NCBI RefSeq assembly: GCF_014066305.1
Contig: NW_023501037.1
Coordinates: forward strand, 1,426,501 to 1,490,500
DNA: 64,000 nt
Source: Letharia columbiana
Taxonomy: Eukaryota > Ascomycota > Lecanoromycetes > Lecanorales > Parmeliaceae
Direction of reading: 5' to 3'
Shown here: positions 24,035 to 36,428 of the stretch, in pieces
How positions within the stretch are numbered: the first letter of the stretch is position 1
Layout: each line of letters begins with the position of its first letter
Translations under genes and position numbers: made by a program
Notes under the pieces: generated by a model
What the model was told of the DNA's origin: nothing
Database searches by the model: none
The model's input: only the letters and a program-made list of their open reading frames with translations

Positions 24035-25934
24035 ATGACTGCATCCTTTACCAATGGGCCAGGGCCAATGAACCAGCGCAAGGTGGTTTCCCATACTCTC
24101 ACAGGCCTGAAAAGATGGTCATGCCACAGCCGAGAGCTGCCTCGTAGGCTACATCTCCTGTCTCCCGCTCCTGCTCTGTGTAATTCACTAAATCAGAAAC
24201 AGCTGTCGACCAAGTGAAAGCTCTCCATGTCTACGACTTTGATAATACCTGTATGAGCTTCCAAACTCTGCCAAATCACCTCCAGAGTAGGACTTACCCA
24301 TCTCAGTGTTTATGAGTCCGTTGCCAAACCAGAAGCTATGGAACGGACAAACTGTAGGCTTCTTACAGACACAAGAATGCTTCGTCAATGGGGGTTGGTG
24401 GCATGACCAGCGTATTCTGGAGGCCACCGGTCAAGGGATTGAGAAGGAGGAGCCAAAGGCGTGGGAGGGCTGGTGGAACGAACAAATTGTACGCTTGAAG
24501 GATGATCGGGAACGGCCAATGCTGACGAAGCGAAGGTCGACCTCGTGGGACTCAGTATCAAACAGAACGACACGCTGACAATTCTATTGACGGGACGAAG
24601 CGAGCATAACTTCGCTGACCTGATCAAACGCATCGTTGCCAGCAAAGATCTTTCTTTCGATATGATTTGCTTGAAGCCACAGGCTGGTCCGAACAGTGAG
24701 CGATTCCGCTCAACTATGATGTACAAACAAGCTATCCTAGAGGATTTGGTACATACCTATAAGGATGCGGACGAGATACGGATCTACGAAGATAGACCAA
24801 AACAGTACGCGGTTTTCTAATCGACCTCCTATGCAATACTAAAATCTTGTTAGCACCAAAGGTTTTCGTGACTTCTTTGAGAGCTTCAACGCCAACCTCC
24901 TTTCCCCAGCAGCGCAAACTCCTCGGAAACCCATAGTAGCTGAGGTGATTCAAGTCGCAGATCAAGTGAAAACACTCGATCCAGTCGTCGAGACCTCAGA
25001 AGTCCAGCGTATGATCAACAGCCACAACTCTCAAAATAAAGCCGGCCGGAATCTCGAGATCAAGCGCACGGTCTTCTACACCGGTTACCTGATAGCACCC
25101 ATGGACACCGCCAAGCTCCTGACCCTCGTCAAGCCTCATCCCAACATGCCTGAGACCGATGTCAAATTCCTTGCAAATAATATTCTTATCACATTTGGGC
25201 CCGCCCAGTCACCTCTTCTCAACAAAGTTGGGGGTATTGGTTTCAAGCAGACTTGGCAAGTCACTGGCTTTGCTTCTCTGGACTCTAAGGTTTGGGCTGC
25301 GCGCGTCTCTCCTGTTCCACCTATATCGATATTTCACACAGACAATCATGTACCCTTCGTCCTTTTGGCTCACCACAAAACCGCGCGGCCTGGTGACGCA
25401 AATCGAATCCAAAATTGGCAGCCAGTCAGTGCAGATAAGCAATACGTGTTTCAGACCACGGTCGGCGAGAAAGTGCAGCTCCGAGTGGAGCCTGAGACCG
25501 AAGGCGAAAGTGAGTATGATAGTCTTTTCGACCGGAGAAATCTCAAGAGACGGCATAGTCCGCCGCCTGGACCTCAGCAAATCCATAGGAACGGCCATGG
25601 TAATGACGAGAATCGAAGACTCAATGGCGGGAACGGAAATAGAGGCGGCACCCAGAATCGAGGTCGTGGCGGAGGTGGTGGACGAAGTGGAGGTAATAAT
25701 AATAATAGAGGTGGCAGAGGGGTGGGTCCTGGTCGAGGCGGAGGTGGTCACAACAGAGGAAGGGGAGGTGGGCAAAGAGGAGCCTATAAATCGCTTGACG
25801 ACGTGGGCTCCGGTGGTGGTCGCTACAATGCGCAGAGAGGCGAGCCAAATTACGATGATTACGTACCGGGTGGGGACAACTACAATGCGGCGTTTCCTGC
25901 CCTGGGCGGCGGAGGCTTACCTTACGGCAAATAA
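24035..25934 (+). CDS. HAD-family 'Swiss army knife RNA repair'-like protein with RGG tail
   Basis: Exons are 24035-24143, 24197-24250, 24307-24488, 24536-24804 and 24854-25934, 564 residues. The N-terminal half matches the fungal HAD_SAK_1 domain: LTGLKRWSCH, the HAD nucleophile motif VYDFDNTLF split by an intron after the Thr codon, the invariant-looking NGGWWHD, motif II LLTGRSEHNF, and an aspartate-containing ending DEIRIYEDRPKH. The middle (HTKGFRDFFESF onward) is a second folded domain of unknown role. The last ~100 residues are RGG/GGN repeats, a typical RNA-binding tail. The family was named from bacterial multi-domain RNA repair proteins, so an RNA end-processing role is inference. 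An upstream in-frame ATG at 24005 would add 10 residues. Confidence 0.8.
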
Positions 25935-26466
25935 GTCTGTATGACATCTTCTCGCTAAGGTTCCGGTATGCGCTACATTAATATTGAGGACACTGGACGA
26001 GAGGAGCATCACAATGGGAGCTCTAACAGGCTACAGGTAGGCTGTTATAATGAGACCCCCCCGGCTTCCACTTGTCCTATTGCTTGTTCATACTCTATAC
26101 GCATTTGTATATATTCCGTTTTCTTGCATTATGTATAATGATAATGATGCCTGTCTCTACATCCATGGCCCGTTGCCAGGATTGTGGCAAGAGTGGTTTG
26201 GAAGAACACATCGCTCTCTGATGTTGGTTGGTATTTGCTCGCTCCAGACCCCTGAAAATGCAACTCTGATCGACCGAGGAGATGATTTAGATGCGCTGTA
26301 CAGTCGGCATAAAGGTGAGGAAGGGTATATGTGAGCCGTCGGTCTTTTCCACCATGATCAACCCAAGTAATGCTCGCTGAAAAACGTCAAAACAGGTTAC
26401 TTCTCATCTTCAATTTCCTTGCTTTGCGTCTACTGTTCCAATCGCAATTCGCAATCGCCCGATCGA
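25935..26466. other. Intergenic region between convergent genes
   Basis: 3' ends of the HAD-SAK gene (plus) and FIG1 (minus). A 94-codon open frame at 26050-26334 starts with a hydrophobic stretch but has no family resemblance I recognise. I leave it as non-coding. Confidence 0.35.
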
Positions 26467-27444
26467 TCATTCGTCTGTCAATTGATCCAAAATCCTGATA
26501 CTCAAGATCATGACCAACAAACCAATCGTGACGATGATCAATAGCGCAAATCCAAACCATCCCAGAATCATGGCGGCGGTCCCCACTCCACTTTTAACGC
26601 TACCATTGCCTAAGTCCTGGGCGATCGTACTTGCTCCCACGGACGCCGTGTGTTGCCATAGGACGGAAACTAGTACAAAGACGGAGGCGACGAAGATGAG
26701 GGCGAGGGCGACTTGAGAGACCGGGCGTGAGGGAAATGGTTTAACTTCTCGGTCGGAGCCGTTGTCATCGTGCTCTTCGTGCCAACCGGGAAAAGTGGCG
26801 AGGAGGAGGAAGCAGACGAACGCAAGGACAATGGCGACGATTCTGAAAAGGGGCGTCAGCAAACCCTTCGCGGAAAGGACAAATTGGGAGAGACACTCAC
26901 ATTAAGTACGGAAACACAATACTGTCCTTGAAAGTATTTGCCACCCATATAAGATTCAGCGGATCCTGGTCCACGGAAACCTGCGTCGCCAAACTCGACG
27001 CATTGTTACTGCACAAAAATGATCCACCGTCGGGGTTGATGCATATACCGAAATAGCCAACACGGACTTCGAGTTGCGCTTGTCCAACGATGTTGGCAAT
27101 TGCCGTTGTGACACCAGGGTCGACCTGTGAGGGATCGAAGCTCGGCGGGTAGGACTTATAATAGAGGGATATCAAGAATATGCTGGGAATCAGAGGCGAG
27201 GAGGAAGAGCAGCCTGCTAGGAGGAGTGCTAGTTCGGAGTCAGTCAAGAGCAGCCTCGGAGGGGATTCCCAGGGAGGCCCACAGAGCAGAATGATCGCTA
27301 TAGCAATGAGGATCATGAGAACATGGTGATAGCCCAAGAATGGTAAGACCCCTGAAGTGAGATGTTAGTGACGATCGCTCTAAAGGCAAATCTTTGGAAG
27401 CAGGACGTACTCCGAAAGCTCATGACGAATCTCATGTTCGCCAT
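26467..27444 (-). CDS. FIG1: Fig1-family Ca2+ influx and membrane fusion regulator
   Basis: Fig1 proteins are claudin-like four-helix membrane proteins needed for calcium influx and cell fusion during mating. Exons are 27444-27411, 27351-27283, 27216-26901 and 26842-26467, 264 residues. Helix 1 is LMILIAIAIILL. A small-residue and Cys turn (GCSSSSP) follows. The extracellular loop carries the family motif GYFGICI followed by CSNN with conserved cysteines. Helices 2-4 are IVAIVLAFVCFLLLATF, LALIFVASVFVLVSVLW and GFALLIIVTIGLLVMIL. The 66-nt intron (27217-27282) contains TGACTCCGAA, reminiscent of the repeated-intron 3' block, but is too short to be assigned to it. The first exon codes for only 11 residues. 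Confidence 0.88.
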
Positions 27445-28304
27445 CTCGATGGTCCTTGGGCTTCACCGCCGGCCTCACTGAACTGTCTTCCCAATTGCCC
27501 TGTGCGCACCTGTCCTTCGAAAAGGACAATACCTTTGTGTCCGCTCAGTCCTTGGACAGCTTGATGTTTTTCCGTGGAATATTTATGGTAGCGCAAATGT
27601 GGAATGTGGAGGAGCTAGATCTGTTGAAAGAGAATATGGAAGAAATGGTAGAATTTGGTCTCGTAGGTTCGTCAGAAGGTATCTCTGGATAGTAGTAGTG
27701 GTATCGATGTAAAGGTAATGTGTTGATATCGAGGAGAAATGTCTTGATATCCAGCTTAGGTTCCCCAGGGTGCGCAGCGACTAGGATATGCAAGCAGCAT
27801 GGCGGGCTTCAATAATGTGGCAGGTGTTTACTTTTACTTGCGGGTTGCTATGGGACAAGCGCAGAAATGGGATAAGCGCAGAAATAAGGTTTTTGGTAGT
27901 CAAAGCCCAACTCAACTCACTGTACATATGCCATGACTAGGTATTCACCGAGTACAGCTTGATGAGGAACCACCAAACCACGTAGTCATACAATGTCATC
28001 TGTCACAACATTGAGATTCGGTTGAGCGTCCCTATTTCTAGAATACTTCACCTCTGTGAAGACTACGAGTACTCCGTAGAGTACTCCGTTACGGCAATGT
28101 CAAATTCAACGGTTGCCGCGATTACAGAGTCCCGCTACGCTCCAAGCCCAATCCCTCACAAATGCTGGCATATGGCTCGAGAACTCCATGCGCACACTAG
28201 AGGAAGCTTCTTCATCTCAGGCTTTTCTCTTCTTTGGCGCCTTCTATGACATCTGTGGCGTATGTACATAATGAAGCAATGCGCCAACTAAATGCGACAG
28301 CGGG
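27445..28304. promoter_or_regulatory. Intergenic region with a doubled ACTCCGTA palindrome
   Basis: FIG1 promoter side and 3' flank of the complex I gene. At 28068-28090 the sequence has two adjacent GTACTCCGTA-type palindromes (GAGTACTCCGTAGAGTACTCC). The same core occurs near 12470, 13401 and 41287. No gene is recognised; the 27456-27692 open frame has no support. Confidence 0.35.
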
Positions 28305-29892
28305 TCACTGATCGTCAATGACATGCAGGTATTTCTTCTCTTCTCTCTTTTCCCGCTCTGTAGCTGGTGGGAGATCGTAGAAAGCCGAGCTCCTATACCC
28401 TTGCTGATAATTTCGCAGTCGGGTCAGTCTATCACTTCCCATATCTTGGGCACCTCCGGGGAACTGACCAGATAATGAAACGTGAAATTCTTCAGTTCAG
28501 CCGGCTCCATGCCCAAGTCCTTGAAGGTCTTAGCCTTCGGGTCGATCTCTTGATCAATGTACTCTCTTTCAACCTCATCCGCAGATGTGGTCTTCCACCA
28601 CAGGAATCTATTAAGATATTTCGCCGCCGGCTTCAGCAGAGGTTTGGGAAGATTCAAATGCCGACGTTTCTTGTAGATTTCTTTGTCAACCAGTTCTGCT
28701 ATTTCAGCCATGGAGTAGTTGGTGGGGCCATAGAGCTCAAAGGTCTCGGATGCTGTATTGTCGTCTTCTAACATAAGTGATAGAGCAGTGCCCACATCGA
28801 TGGCCTGAAGGAGCATCAGAGTTTGCCATAGACGCTTAAGTAGATGAGAGAAGACGCTCACATGTACAGGCCAGAATCTTTCCTGCATGTGGTTCGACGT
28901 GAACAGATTCGTTACGCCCGCAAGTTTGTGCAGCAAGCGATCCTCGAAACCAAAGAGAGGGGCCGGTCTGACAATTGTTGTCTCGGGAAAGATATTGCGT
29001 ACTACTTCCTCTCCACGAGCCTTTCAACTTCTCAGCAGGCTTTACTGTTTTCAGCTCACTTCAAAATACCTTTGTACGGAAAAATTCTGATGGTGAATTC
29101 TTATTCGCATTATAGGACGAGACATGAATGAAGCGGTCAACATCGTATTTGGCAACGGCTTCGGCTATCCGTTCTGCGCCTTCGACATGGACGTCTTCAA
29201 GATCGAAGTTCCTACGGACTATCAGTACAGGTCTTTCTGATTATTCGAATACGCCATACTTGGTAGGATAGTCCCGTCCAACAAGATTGTAAACGACATC
29301 CGAATGTCGAACGCTTTCTTCTAGGGACGCCGTATTTCGAAGGTCGTATTCCCGCAAAGACTATCAGCCTCTAGGGAAAGGAAAAGGCCACCGAAAGACT
29401 CACCATGAACACGACTCTGCCCAGATCGCCTGTAACCTTCAAATGCCGTTTTGCCATCTCTTCGCGAAAAGGTATGACAACGGTACATCCTCGTGAGGCT
29501 ATCCTCCGTCAGCTGATGCCGTAAGAGTCAACTCTCCCCATTTTCATACCTAGCCTGTGAACGATGTAGCGCCCCAAGAAGCCTGTAGCCCCGAAGACTG
29601 TTGCGGTATGTCCTGATACTGATCAACGTAGTCCTACGGCGGGCATTGCGAAGGCATACCTCCAAGTGAGGACCTAAGGGTAATTTATGAGTACGTCTCA
29701 GGCGATATTAAACTTGCAAAATGGCGCTCGAGCTTACCTGCCACCCTGTATCCTAATGATTGGCTTTCCCGTCCTCGAGATAGCTACATCCCGTAATGTT
29801 CTCCGAAAGACAAGGGCCGCGTTGAGTGGTCTTCGGGAATTGATTGCAGAACGCAAGCTATTGGAACCCTGTTGGGCCCAACACTTCTGCAT
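28305..29892 (-). CDS. NADH:ubiquinone oxidoreductase 40 kDa subunit (NDUFA9 type)
   Basis: Accessory subunit of mitochondrial complex I with an atypical short-chain dehydrogenase fold that binds NADPH. It is split into about nine exons. The chosen start gives MQKCWAQQGSNSLRSAINSR, an Arg/Ser-rich mitochondrial presequence, followed by ISRTGKPIIR. The second exon is only 14 nt (29660-29673, SSLGG). The dinucleotide site is TATVFGATGFLGRYIVHRL. Further hallmarks are REEMAKRHLKVTGDLGRVVF, VVYNLVGRDYPT, VSSYNAN and RPAPLFGFEDRLLHKLAG. The C-terminus after a final intron reads RSSAFYDLPPATEREKREEK and ends at 28305. The gene is divergent from RPN9 across 231 bp. Confidence 0.9.
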
Positions 29893-30123
29893 GATTGTGT
29901 GCTGGACCATCAGACCATCTTCTACCGGGGAGAAAGAGCGCAGATTGAGTTGTTGCGACGCCGGACGGGGATAAGAAACTCCGCACTAACGCGCTTCTCG
30001 CAGCCGCGCGAGCTTGAAGGCTTCATGAAATTTAGGTGGGCAGGATCTTTCCAACAGGCACCTTCGAAATCTGGACCTAGCTAAACCAAGACTGAAGGGT
30101 TCCAACTCGAACGAGAGTCAGCT

Positions 30124-31502
30124 ATGGATCCGGAGGTTATCTCCAACTTCCTCTCCGAACAGCGAGAGGCTGCGCCAGAAGACCTACAGCAGAGCTTCTT
30201 GACGATCGAGGACTACTGGGACCGAAAGCTGTGGCATCAGCTCACCGATGTACTTGTCGAATATTTCAATACCATTGCCAGCGCCCCGCAAAGACTGGCC
30301 CTGTTCCGCAAATTCATTCTGAGTTTCGCTGAGAAGATAAATCAGCTCAAATTTGTGTCGTTGGGATTCCTAGCAGCTTCGCAATGTCAAGGTTCGTATT
30401 GTAGTTTGCCCAGGAAGTTAATACATAATCCCTAACTATGGTAAAGATGACAATGAGCGTCTCAGCTTCCTTACAGATCTCACTAAGAAGGTCAACAAAC
30501 CGTCGTCTCAAGATGCCTACGTCTACGCCTTGGTAGCTGCGGCGGAGGTCAAGTTACAATTGCATGACTTGAGCGGTGCTCGTAAAGACCTCGATACGGC
30601 AGATTTAATACTTGATACGTTCGACTCCGTTGAAACCGAGGTCCATGCGACGTTCTACCGCATTAATGCCAGCTACTACCAAGTAAGCCTCATATCTCAT
30701 CTGAACAACATCCTTTGCTGACCATGACAGGCCAACGAAGACTTCGGCGCCTATTACAAGAATGCTCTCCTCTACCTCGCCTGCATCGACCTCTCTACAC
30801 TTACTCAGACAGACGCCCAATCCCGCGCTTACGACCTTAGCATAGCGGCTTTAGTCTCTGATGCCATTTACAATTTCGGGGAACTCCTGCTGCATCCCGT
30901 TCTTGAGACTCTTGCGTCGACTGCCCACGCTTGGCTCAGAGATCTCCTGTATGCGTTCAACCGCGGCGATCTGGCCGCTTACAGTGTCCTTGAAGCGAAT
31001 TTGTCCAAGGCCCCGCAGCTTGAGCAACATAAAGAGTTCTTGTACCAGAAGATCTCCCTGTCCGCACTTACGGAAGCAGTATTTCGCCGTCCTCCACACG
31101 ACCGGGCCATGACATTCCATACGATCTCGAGAGAGACGAACGTGGCGCCGGCGGAGATCGAGATATTGATCATGAAGGCCTTGAGTTTGGGGCTTTTGAG
31201 GGGCAGTATCGATCAAGTTGCGGAGATTGCACGGGTTAACTGGGTACAGCCAAAGGTGTTGGATCCTGGGCAAATCGATGGGATGAGGGTACGACTGAGA
31301 GAGTGGGATAGCAGTGTCAATCAGTTGGGGAATTGGATCGAGGGGGTAGGGAAAGACGTCTGGGTGAGTTAGCTTTTCAAATCCATGTCTTCCTGATTCG
31401 TATTGCGTTTTGAGTTCCGAGGCTTGTCAAAGGAATGAAAGCAATCCTCCAATCTGGTCCCACAAGAGACAGCCTGACTCTAATATCCTATAGGCTGCTT
31501 GA
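30124..31502 (+). CDS. RPN9: 26S proteasome regulatory subunit Rpn9
   Basis: Lid subunit of the 19S regulatory particle. Exons are 30124-30391, 30447-30682, 30731-31363 and 31494-31502, 381 residues. The N-terminus has IEDYWDRKLWHQLTD, then helical repeats, then a C-terminal PCI domain (KISLSALTEAVF...PAEIEILIMKALSLGL). The last exon encodes only two alanines and the stop, joined to VW after a 130-nt intron. That intron is twice the local norm and its 3' end reads GCCTGACTCTAATATCC, which weakly recalls the repeated-intron 3' block. Confidence 0.93.
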
Positions 31503-31791
31503 ATCAGAATGGGAGGACGGCCGAAGAGACCACCAGCATTTCTCGGAGCTTTTAAGCGTTCGTGATTTGAAAGCGTACGGCACAATGCAATAGACCCGAA
31601 ACAAACTCTGAAATTCTGTGTCCTAAGAAGTTATATGAGCACAAGGAACCAGCATTTGGCTCCAGATTGGCCGGTACTTTCTGCAAATATGGAATCAATC
31701 AATGCATACAAGTTCCGCCGTGCAAATTAATAGATGAATGAGTCTCCGTCATATCTTCCAAATTCTTTATCATTGTATAAACTTTTCTATC
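31503..31791. other. Short intergenic region between RPN9 and GAA1 3' ends
   Basis: The two genes converge here. The sequence is moderately AT-rich, with no coding or structural signal recognised. Confidence 0.5.
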
Positions 31792-33752
31792 CTAATTAAC
31801 GAGAACACCTCCAATCATCCAAGCGGGCCACCAAACACACCAGACAACAACTTGGGTCCACAGCCCATTGACCTTCCAGCCAAACGCTGCCTCTGCCAAT
31901 GTCTCACCTAAGTCAGCACCCCATATATAGCATACAGCCCATACCACTACTGGTGGGGACAGAAGCTGCAATACGAGGGTCGAGATGTATTTACGAGCAT
32001 TGGAAGGAAAGACATCCTTGGCATCAACGGAGGATGAAAAAGGGTTCCCCGTGAAAGTCAAAGGCGTCGACAGGAGCCCAATGAACAGTGAAAGCGAGAA
32101 GTTCAAGGTGGCAAGCGTGGCAAGAGACATGCCTAGGACAAGTAGTGAGATTGACTGGAGAAGTAAATGATGTTGTGGTGTTAACGGCGTGTGACGGTGG
32201 ATGGAGGTCGCCAGGACAGTTGGTAGGATAAGATTGAGAAAGGTGAAGAGGAGGAAGCAAGAGGGGAGAGTCTGGGATGAAGATCAGCCTGTGCTGCAAG
32301 ACAGGAAGGCGATTCAGGACTTACATTGCGAGACGAGTTGATGAATACATAGAGGGGTATCACGCCGAGGAAGTGGAGCGACACTACCAGGGCTACAGGC
32401 AAGAATAGTTGGCGTTCGAGTATGGTCAGATTCTCCTTGGGTGTGATTGCTGTCATGCCATCCTTTTGGACTATCTCCATTTCGGTTTTCTCTTTTTCGG
32501 GCATAGTACTTGCGACCTTTGGCGCTGGCGGTCGGCCGCTGCGAATCCACAACGCGATCGCCATGATGGTAAAATTGACTGCCACCAACATAGCACTTGG
32601 AAGATAAGTTCCAATACTGACGAAGCGGTCTGCCTGCATGAGCAAGTAGAAGAAGAAGCTCTGGTGGAAGTGCTCGAGAAGATTGTTGAGGCTTCGAAAT
32701 ATGCTCTCTACGCATCTGCCCATTGCCATTTCGTCTTGCCAGCCGTCGCCAACGGCCTGCAACGTGATGGCGTCGACATGGTAAGGAATGAAACTGCTGT
32801 GTGGCCCAGAGGAGTGGCCCAATCCTTGGCTGACCATGCCTCGTAGCATTGTCTGTAGACGTTCTTGATAGCTGTCATTGTGCTTCCACATGCGCTGGAG
32901 GGAAACTCCAATACCCAACTGCCCGCTGGCAATGGAGACTGCAGTGTTGAATAGATCAAGGTTTGGCAACTGACCGTTGATCCCGTCGTAAACAATGTGC
33001 AAAGACTCGAAACGATGGTCGAGGGCATTATCGATAACCACGACGCCTTGCAATGCGCCACTTTTCAGCGGTAAAGGGGCAACAAAGAAAGACGTGTGCT
33101 CATCGTGATACGCATCAACCCAGGCTTGAGGTCCAGCTCTACTATCGCCAGTGATCAGGATAATTATGTCCTTCGACCAGAGAGACCATCGCTTGAAATA
33201 TCTTGCCAATGCCAATGCAAGAGCCACTCCGCTCTGGTTCAAGTCCCCATCCATGTTCGTCCAGGCAGCAACGAGCACAATAGCTTCCGTAGCATCTCCC
33301 CGTGGTGCATGAAGTATAGCATAGACATTCTCTCCGCTGTAGGTAGTGCCTGCAGCGTGGTATTCGTATTTCTGCCTCGCAGGTCTCAAGTTGGCTGATT
33401 CGAAAATGTCACTGAGCTTTTCATAGATCCTGATCGCAGTCGGCTATTAGAAAATATGTACTCTAGCAGAACTCCTGCATACGCACGCTTCCTGATCCTT
33501 GCCAACCAGAGCTTGGATCTCGTACTTGTAGGCATTGAAAACATTCTGTTCGCTCCCTCCGAAATACGTGTGCACCTGGCCTGGGAGGAGAGCATTCTCA
33601 GAAATGTACGTGTGTCTTGAATATTCGTTAAGAGGGAGCAGGCAGAGCCAGACTACCCCTATGAAGATGCATAGAGCTGAGAGGTACGGGGGAAGCTTCA
33701 GGAGGCGCGGGTCTCGTCGCAATGCCAAGATGGTCGGAGCTTCTATGGCCAT
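31792..33752 (-). CDS. GAA1: GPI transamidase component Gaa1
   Basis: ER-membrane subunit of the GPI transamidase complex, with an M28 peptidase-like lumenal domain thought to present or join the GPI anchor. Exons are 33752-33487, 33429-32325 and 32271-31792, 616 residues. The first helix follows LKLPPYLSALCIFIGVVWL, then the conserved EYSRHTYISENALLPGQV and YFGGSEQN. The lumenal domain has EAIVLVAAWTNMDGDLNQSG, KDIIILITGD and VVVIDNALDH. Several C-terminal helices end with WWPAWMIGGVLVN. It is a partner in anchoring proteins such as the GH72 enzyme at 13862-15719. Confidence 0.93.
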
Positions 33753-34792
33753 TAGTACATACAGTATGCGCGGGAGCTACTTATCTCTTTTAAGGACTTA
33801 CATATAAAAGCCATGGTGGAGCATCACGGTTGACGGTTAAAAGTCCGGTGTCAAGAATCCAAATTTATACGAACATGAAAAGTTGCCGTGCCGAGGAAGG
33901 CCCAATTCTTGACAAACATGGTCAAAGTGAAACCCTTGTGAAATCTGTTTTGTATATGATTCCAACGACTGCCACAATTTTGAACAATTTTGATGTCTTC
34001 TGGCCTCGCTATCCCACAACGCATCTGGCGGCGTCCCTGTTGCTCCGCATATTTTGCCAGCTACTGCGGTGAGGACTCCACTTTCTCGGACGAACATTCT
34101 ACTTTTCTATTGGTATATGATGGGGGATCAATTCACGAGGGTATTTGGATGATCAATCGTACATGTTAGAGCACGCATTATTCAGACGACGGAGAGGCTG
34201 ACAAATAGAATGGCGGGCTGCTGCTCGTCCTGCGATAGCATTAGACCGTGGCAGACAGCAGTGAAATATAACTATTAGACCTTCATCAGCATGCTAAGGA
34301 CAGACGAGAATCTCTAAAATCCTTCCAATCCATGCCAAAAGTTCGATGCAGCTTTCCCCTCCGAAATCCACTCTTGAGATGTCAGAGCAGGCATTTGAGC
34401 TCGTCGAGCTCAGAAACGGTGTATTTCGCAACGATATCCTGACAGGCCATGCACGCTTGGGGCCGGAAGGTGGATTCTTTACAGTAAAGGTGAAGGCAGT
34501 CGAATGCAAAAGAGTCCACAAGCGCTTCAAAGACTCAAAGTTTCAAGGCTGCCAAGATACCACGATTGATAAAGAAAAGCGTTGCCTACAAGCCCACCAT
34601 TAGACCTCGGGTATGTCTCATTGATGTTGGTCAATATGAACGGCAGGAAAGCTTGAAAGTCATGGTTTGGTACATTTAGATAGATTGTACGTCGCAACCT
34701 GCTTCACTCAAACTGGACGACAGGTTCCTCGAAATTAATAGCGATGATACTTTCTTATTTCGACAATGCCATTCGATGGCTAGAGTGAGATA
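33753..34792. other. Intergenic region, no gene recognised
   Basis: Between GAA1 (start) and RBD2 (end), both on the minus strand. Short open frames on both strands (for example 34346-34603 plus) have no family resemblance and no splice support. Confidence 0.4.
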
Positions 34793-35974
34793 CTATGGCC
34801 CTAGTCTTTCCGTGGATCCGATGTATGAGCCCTCATTTACGCCGTCCACGCTAGGCGCGTTCGTAGTCGGCAGCACGCCATACCTTCCATATGTTTTCTG
34901 GTCTATAGAGACATAATGCGGAAGGCGACCGAGGAGGTTTAATTTGCCCTCGATCCAACGAAGAATCTTTTCAGGAGGTGCAAGGATCTTGAGGTAACCT
35001 AGGCCATCTGGTGTACGTGGAATTGTCAGTATATTCATGTGAGTGACGTGGCACTTCACACGGAAAGCGATTCAAGAAGGAATTGCACAGAGAGACCACT
35101 GACAGATATAGCCGATGCCGACGCTGCAAAGATGGCCAAGAAAGGATGTATTTGGTACGAGTGCGGTGACGAAGACAAGTGCCAGGAGCGGAGTGGTCCA
35201 CGTCGGTATGCGACTTGTGCCAATACTTGCGTATGCATGTCAGCTGAAGCAAGGGTAGAGAAGGGTGTAAGTGGGCGCACGCAAAGTACGGATTCGCCCT
35301 GAATGCTTTGATGCCCTCTGCGCCGAGAAGTACAAAAACCCAGACACTGTGGATGGTGTTAGCATTATCAATAGTCCCTCCAGCTCTTCAAATGGCTTTT
35401 TTTTTCGCACCTTGCGCCCATGACCGCTGTATTTCCCCTCAAAAGCCCACGTTCGATCAAAAGATAAGCAGCCGCGGGGAGAGTGGATAATGCTAGCGAC
35501 AATTGGTTAATTAATGGGGAACTCGTTTGACCTTCGGATGTATACGTACGCCCAACAAACATCGCTGCGGTTAAGAGTGTGCCATGGTCGGCTTCAAATC
35601 TTTCTAAGAGTGGAGCAAGCGCCACGGTATTGAGAAGGGCATGAAGGAAGCCTAAATGGATCAAAGGATATGTATTCAGCCGGTACACTAAAGAAGGGTG
35701 TCAGGTCAGCTTGATTGTTTACGAATACTTTATATCTTCTAGTCCATCACCATTTGTGGGACGCTTCCTAGGTGCTAGCACTTGTAGACATACTTGTGCC
35801 TAAGTTGACTTCCAAAGGCACTAACGCCCCCCATTGTGCAATGTCCCACGCGGTCTGAAACTCTAGGATCCAGAACAGTATGATAAGAAGTAAAATGATG
35901 CGTGTAAAGAGTGGAATACGGAAGACATAGGACCGCAGCCTAGCAGGATTGAACTGAGGAAGAGTAGGTGCCAT
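34793..35974 (-). CDS. RBD2: Rhomboid-family protein Rbd2
   Basis: Golgi-type intramembrane protease of the rhomboid family; in other fungi Rbd2 is needed for cleavage of the sterol-sensing SREBP transcription factor. Several short introns split it; the spliced protein starts MAPTLPQFNPARLRSYVFR. Hallmarks in order are RLNTYPLIHLGFLHALLN, LLERFEADHGTL, GNTAVMGASVWVFVLLGAEG with the presumed catalytic Ser in GAS (its codon is split by an intron at about 35365-35427), SFLGHLCSVGIGYIYGLGYL with the presumed catalytic His in GHLC, and the cytosolic end APPEKILRWIEGKLNLLGRL, STERLGP. Length and motif order match other ascomycete Rbd2 proteins. Confidence 0.88.
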
Positions 35975-36428
35975 GTTGAGAGGCTCGCGTGGGGATCGCT
36001 CAGCCAAATTCCGCTATCTTTGCATCGACAATTTAGCTGGTATTTGCGCTTTTCTGTCGTTCTGGTTGCTTAGAACACAGCCCATCGTAAATTATTCGTA
36101 TGCTGTAGCTCAATCAAAAATGAAGTGGACTTCTGGCTTCTGCTGCTGGCAGTAGCACGCGAGCCTCGGGCCCTCGGTGAGCCACGCCGACGTCGCCGAG
36201 GAGCCACCCTCGATTGCCTTACCCGCAACTCTAAATAGCCGCTGTACTTACTCCAAGAATCCAACCCTTCATTTTCAACAAAGGGCGAAAATCAGGATTT
36301 CTCGAAGCTCTGTTAGAGTACTCTGTTCCACGCCGTCTGTTACGGGAAATTGGTCTATTGGGTCCAACAGTTCGAAGTCCTTTCTTCGCGACAATCGGAC
36401 GAGGAGACTGCGGTGGCCCTTCCTTACC
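35975..36428. promoter_or_regulatory. Divergent promoter of RBD2 and the EFM5-like gene
   Basis: 454 bp lie between the two start codons. No gene or repeat is recognised and there is no evident TATA box. Confidence 0.35.

Noticed and set aside
27217..27282. FIG1 intron containing TGACTCCGAA, like the repeated-intron 3' block
   Set aside because: Only about ten bases match, the intron is 66 nt and the 5' blocks are missing. Chance or branch-site similarity is more likely.
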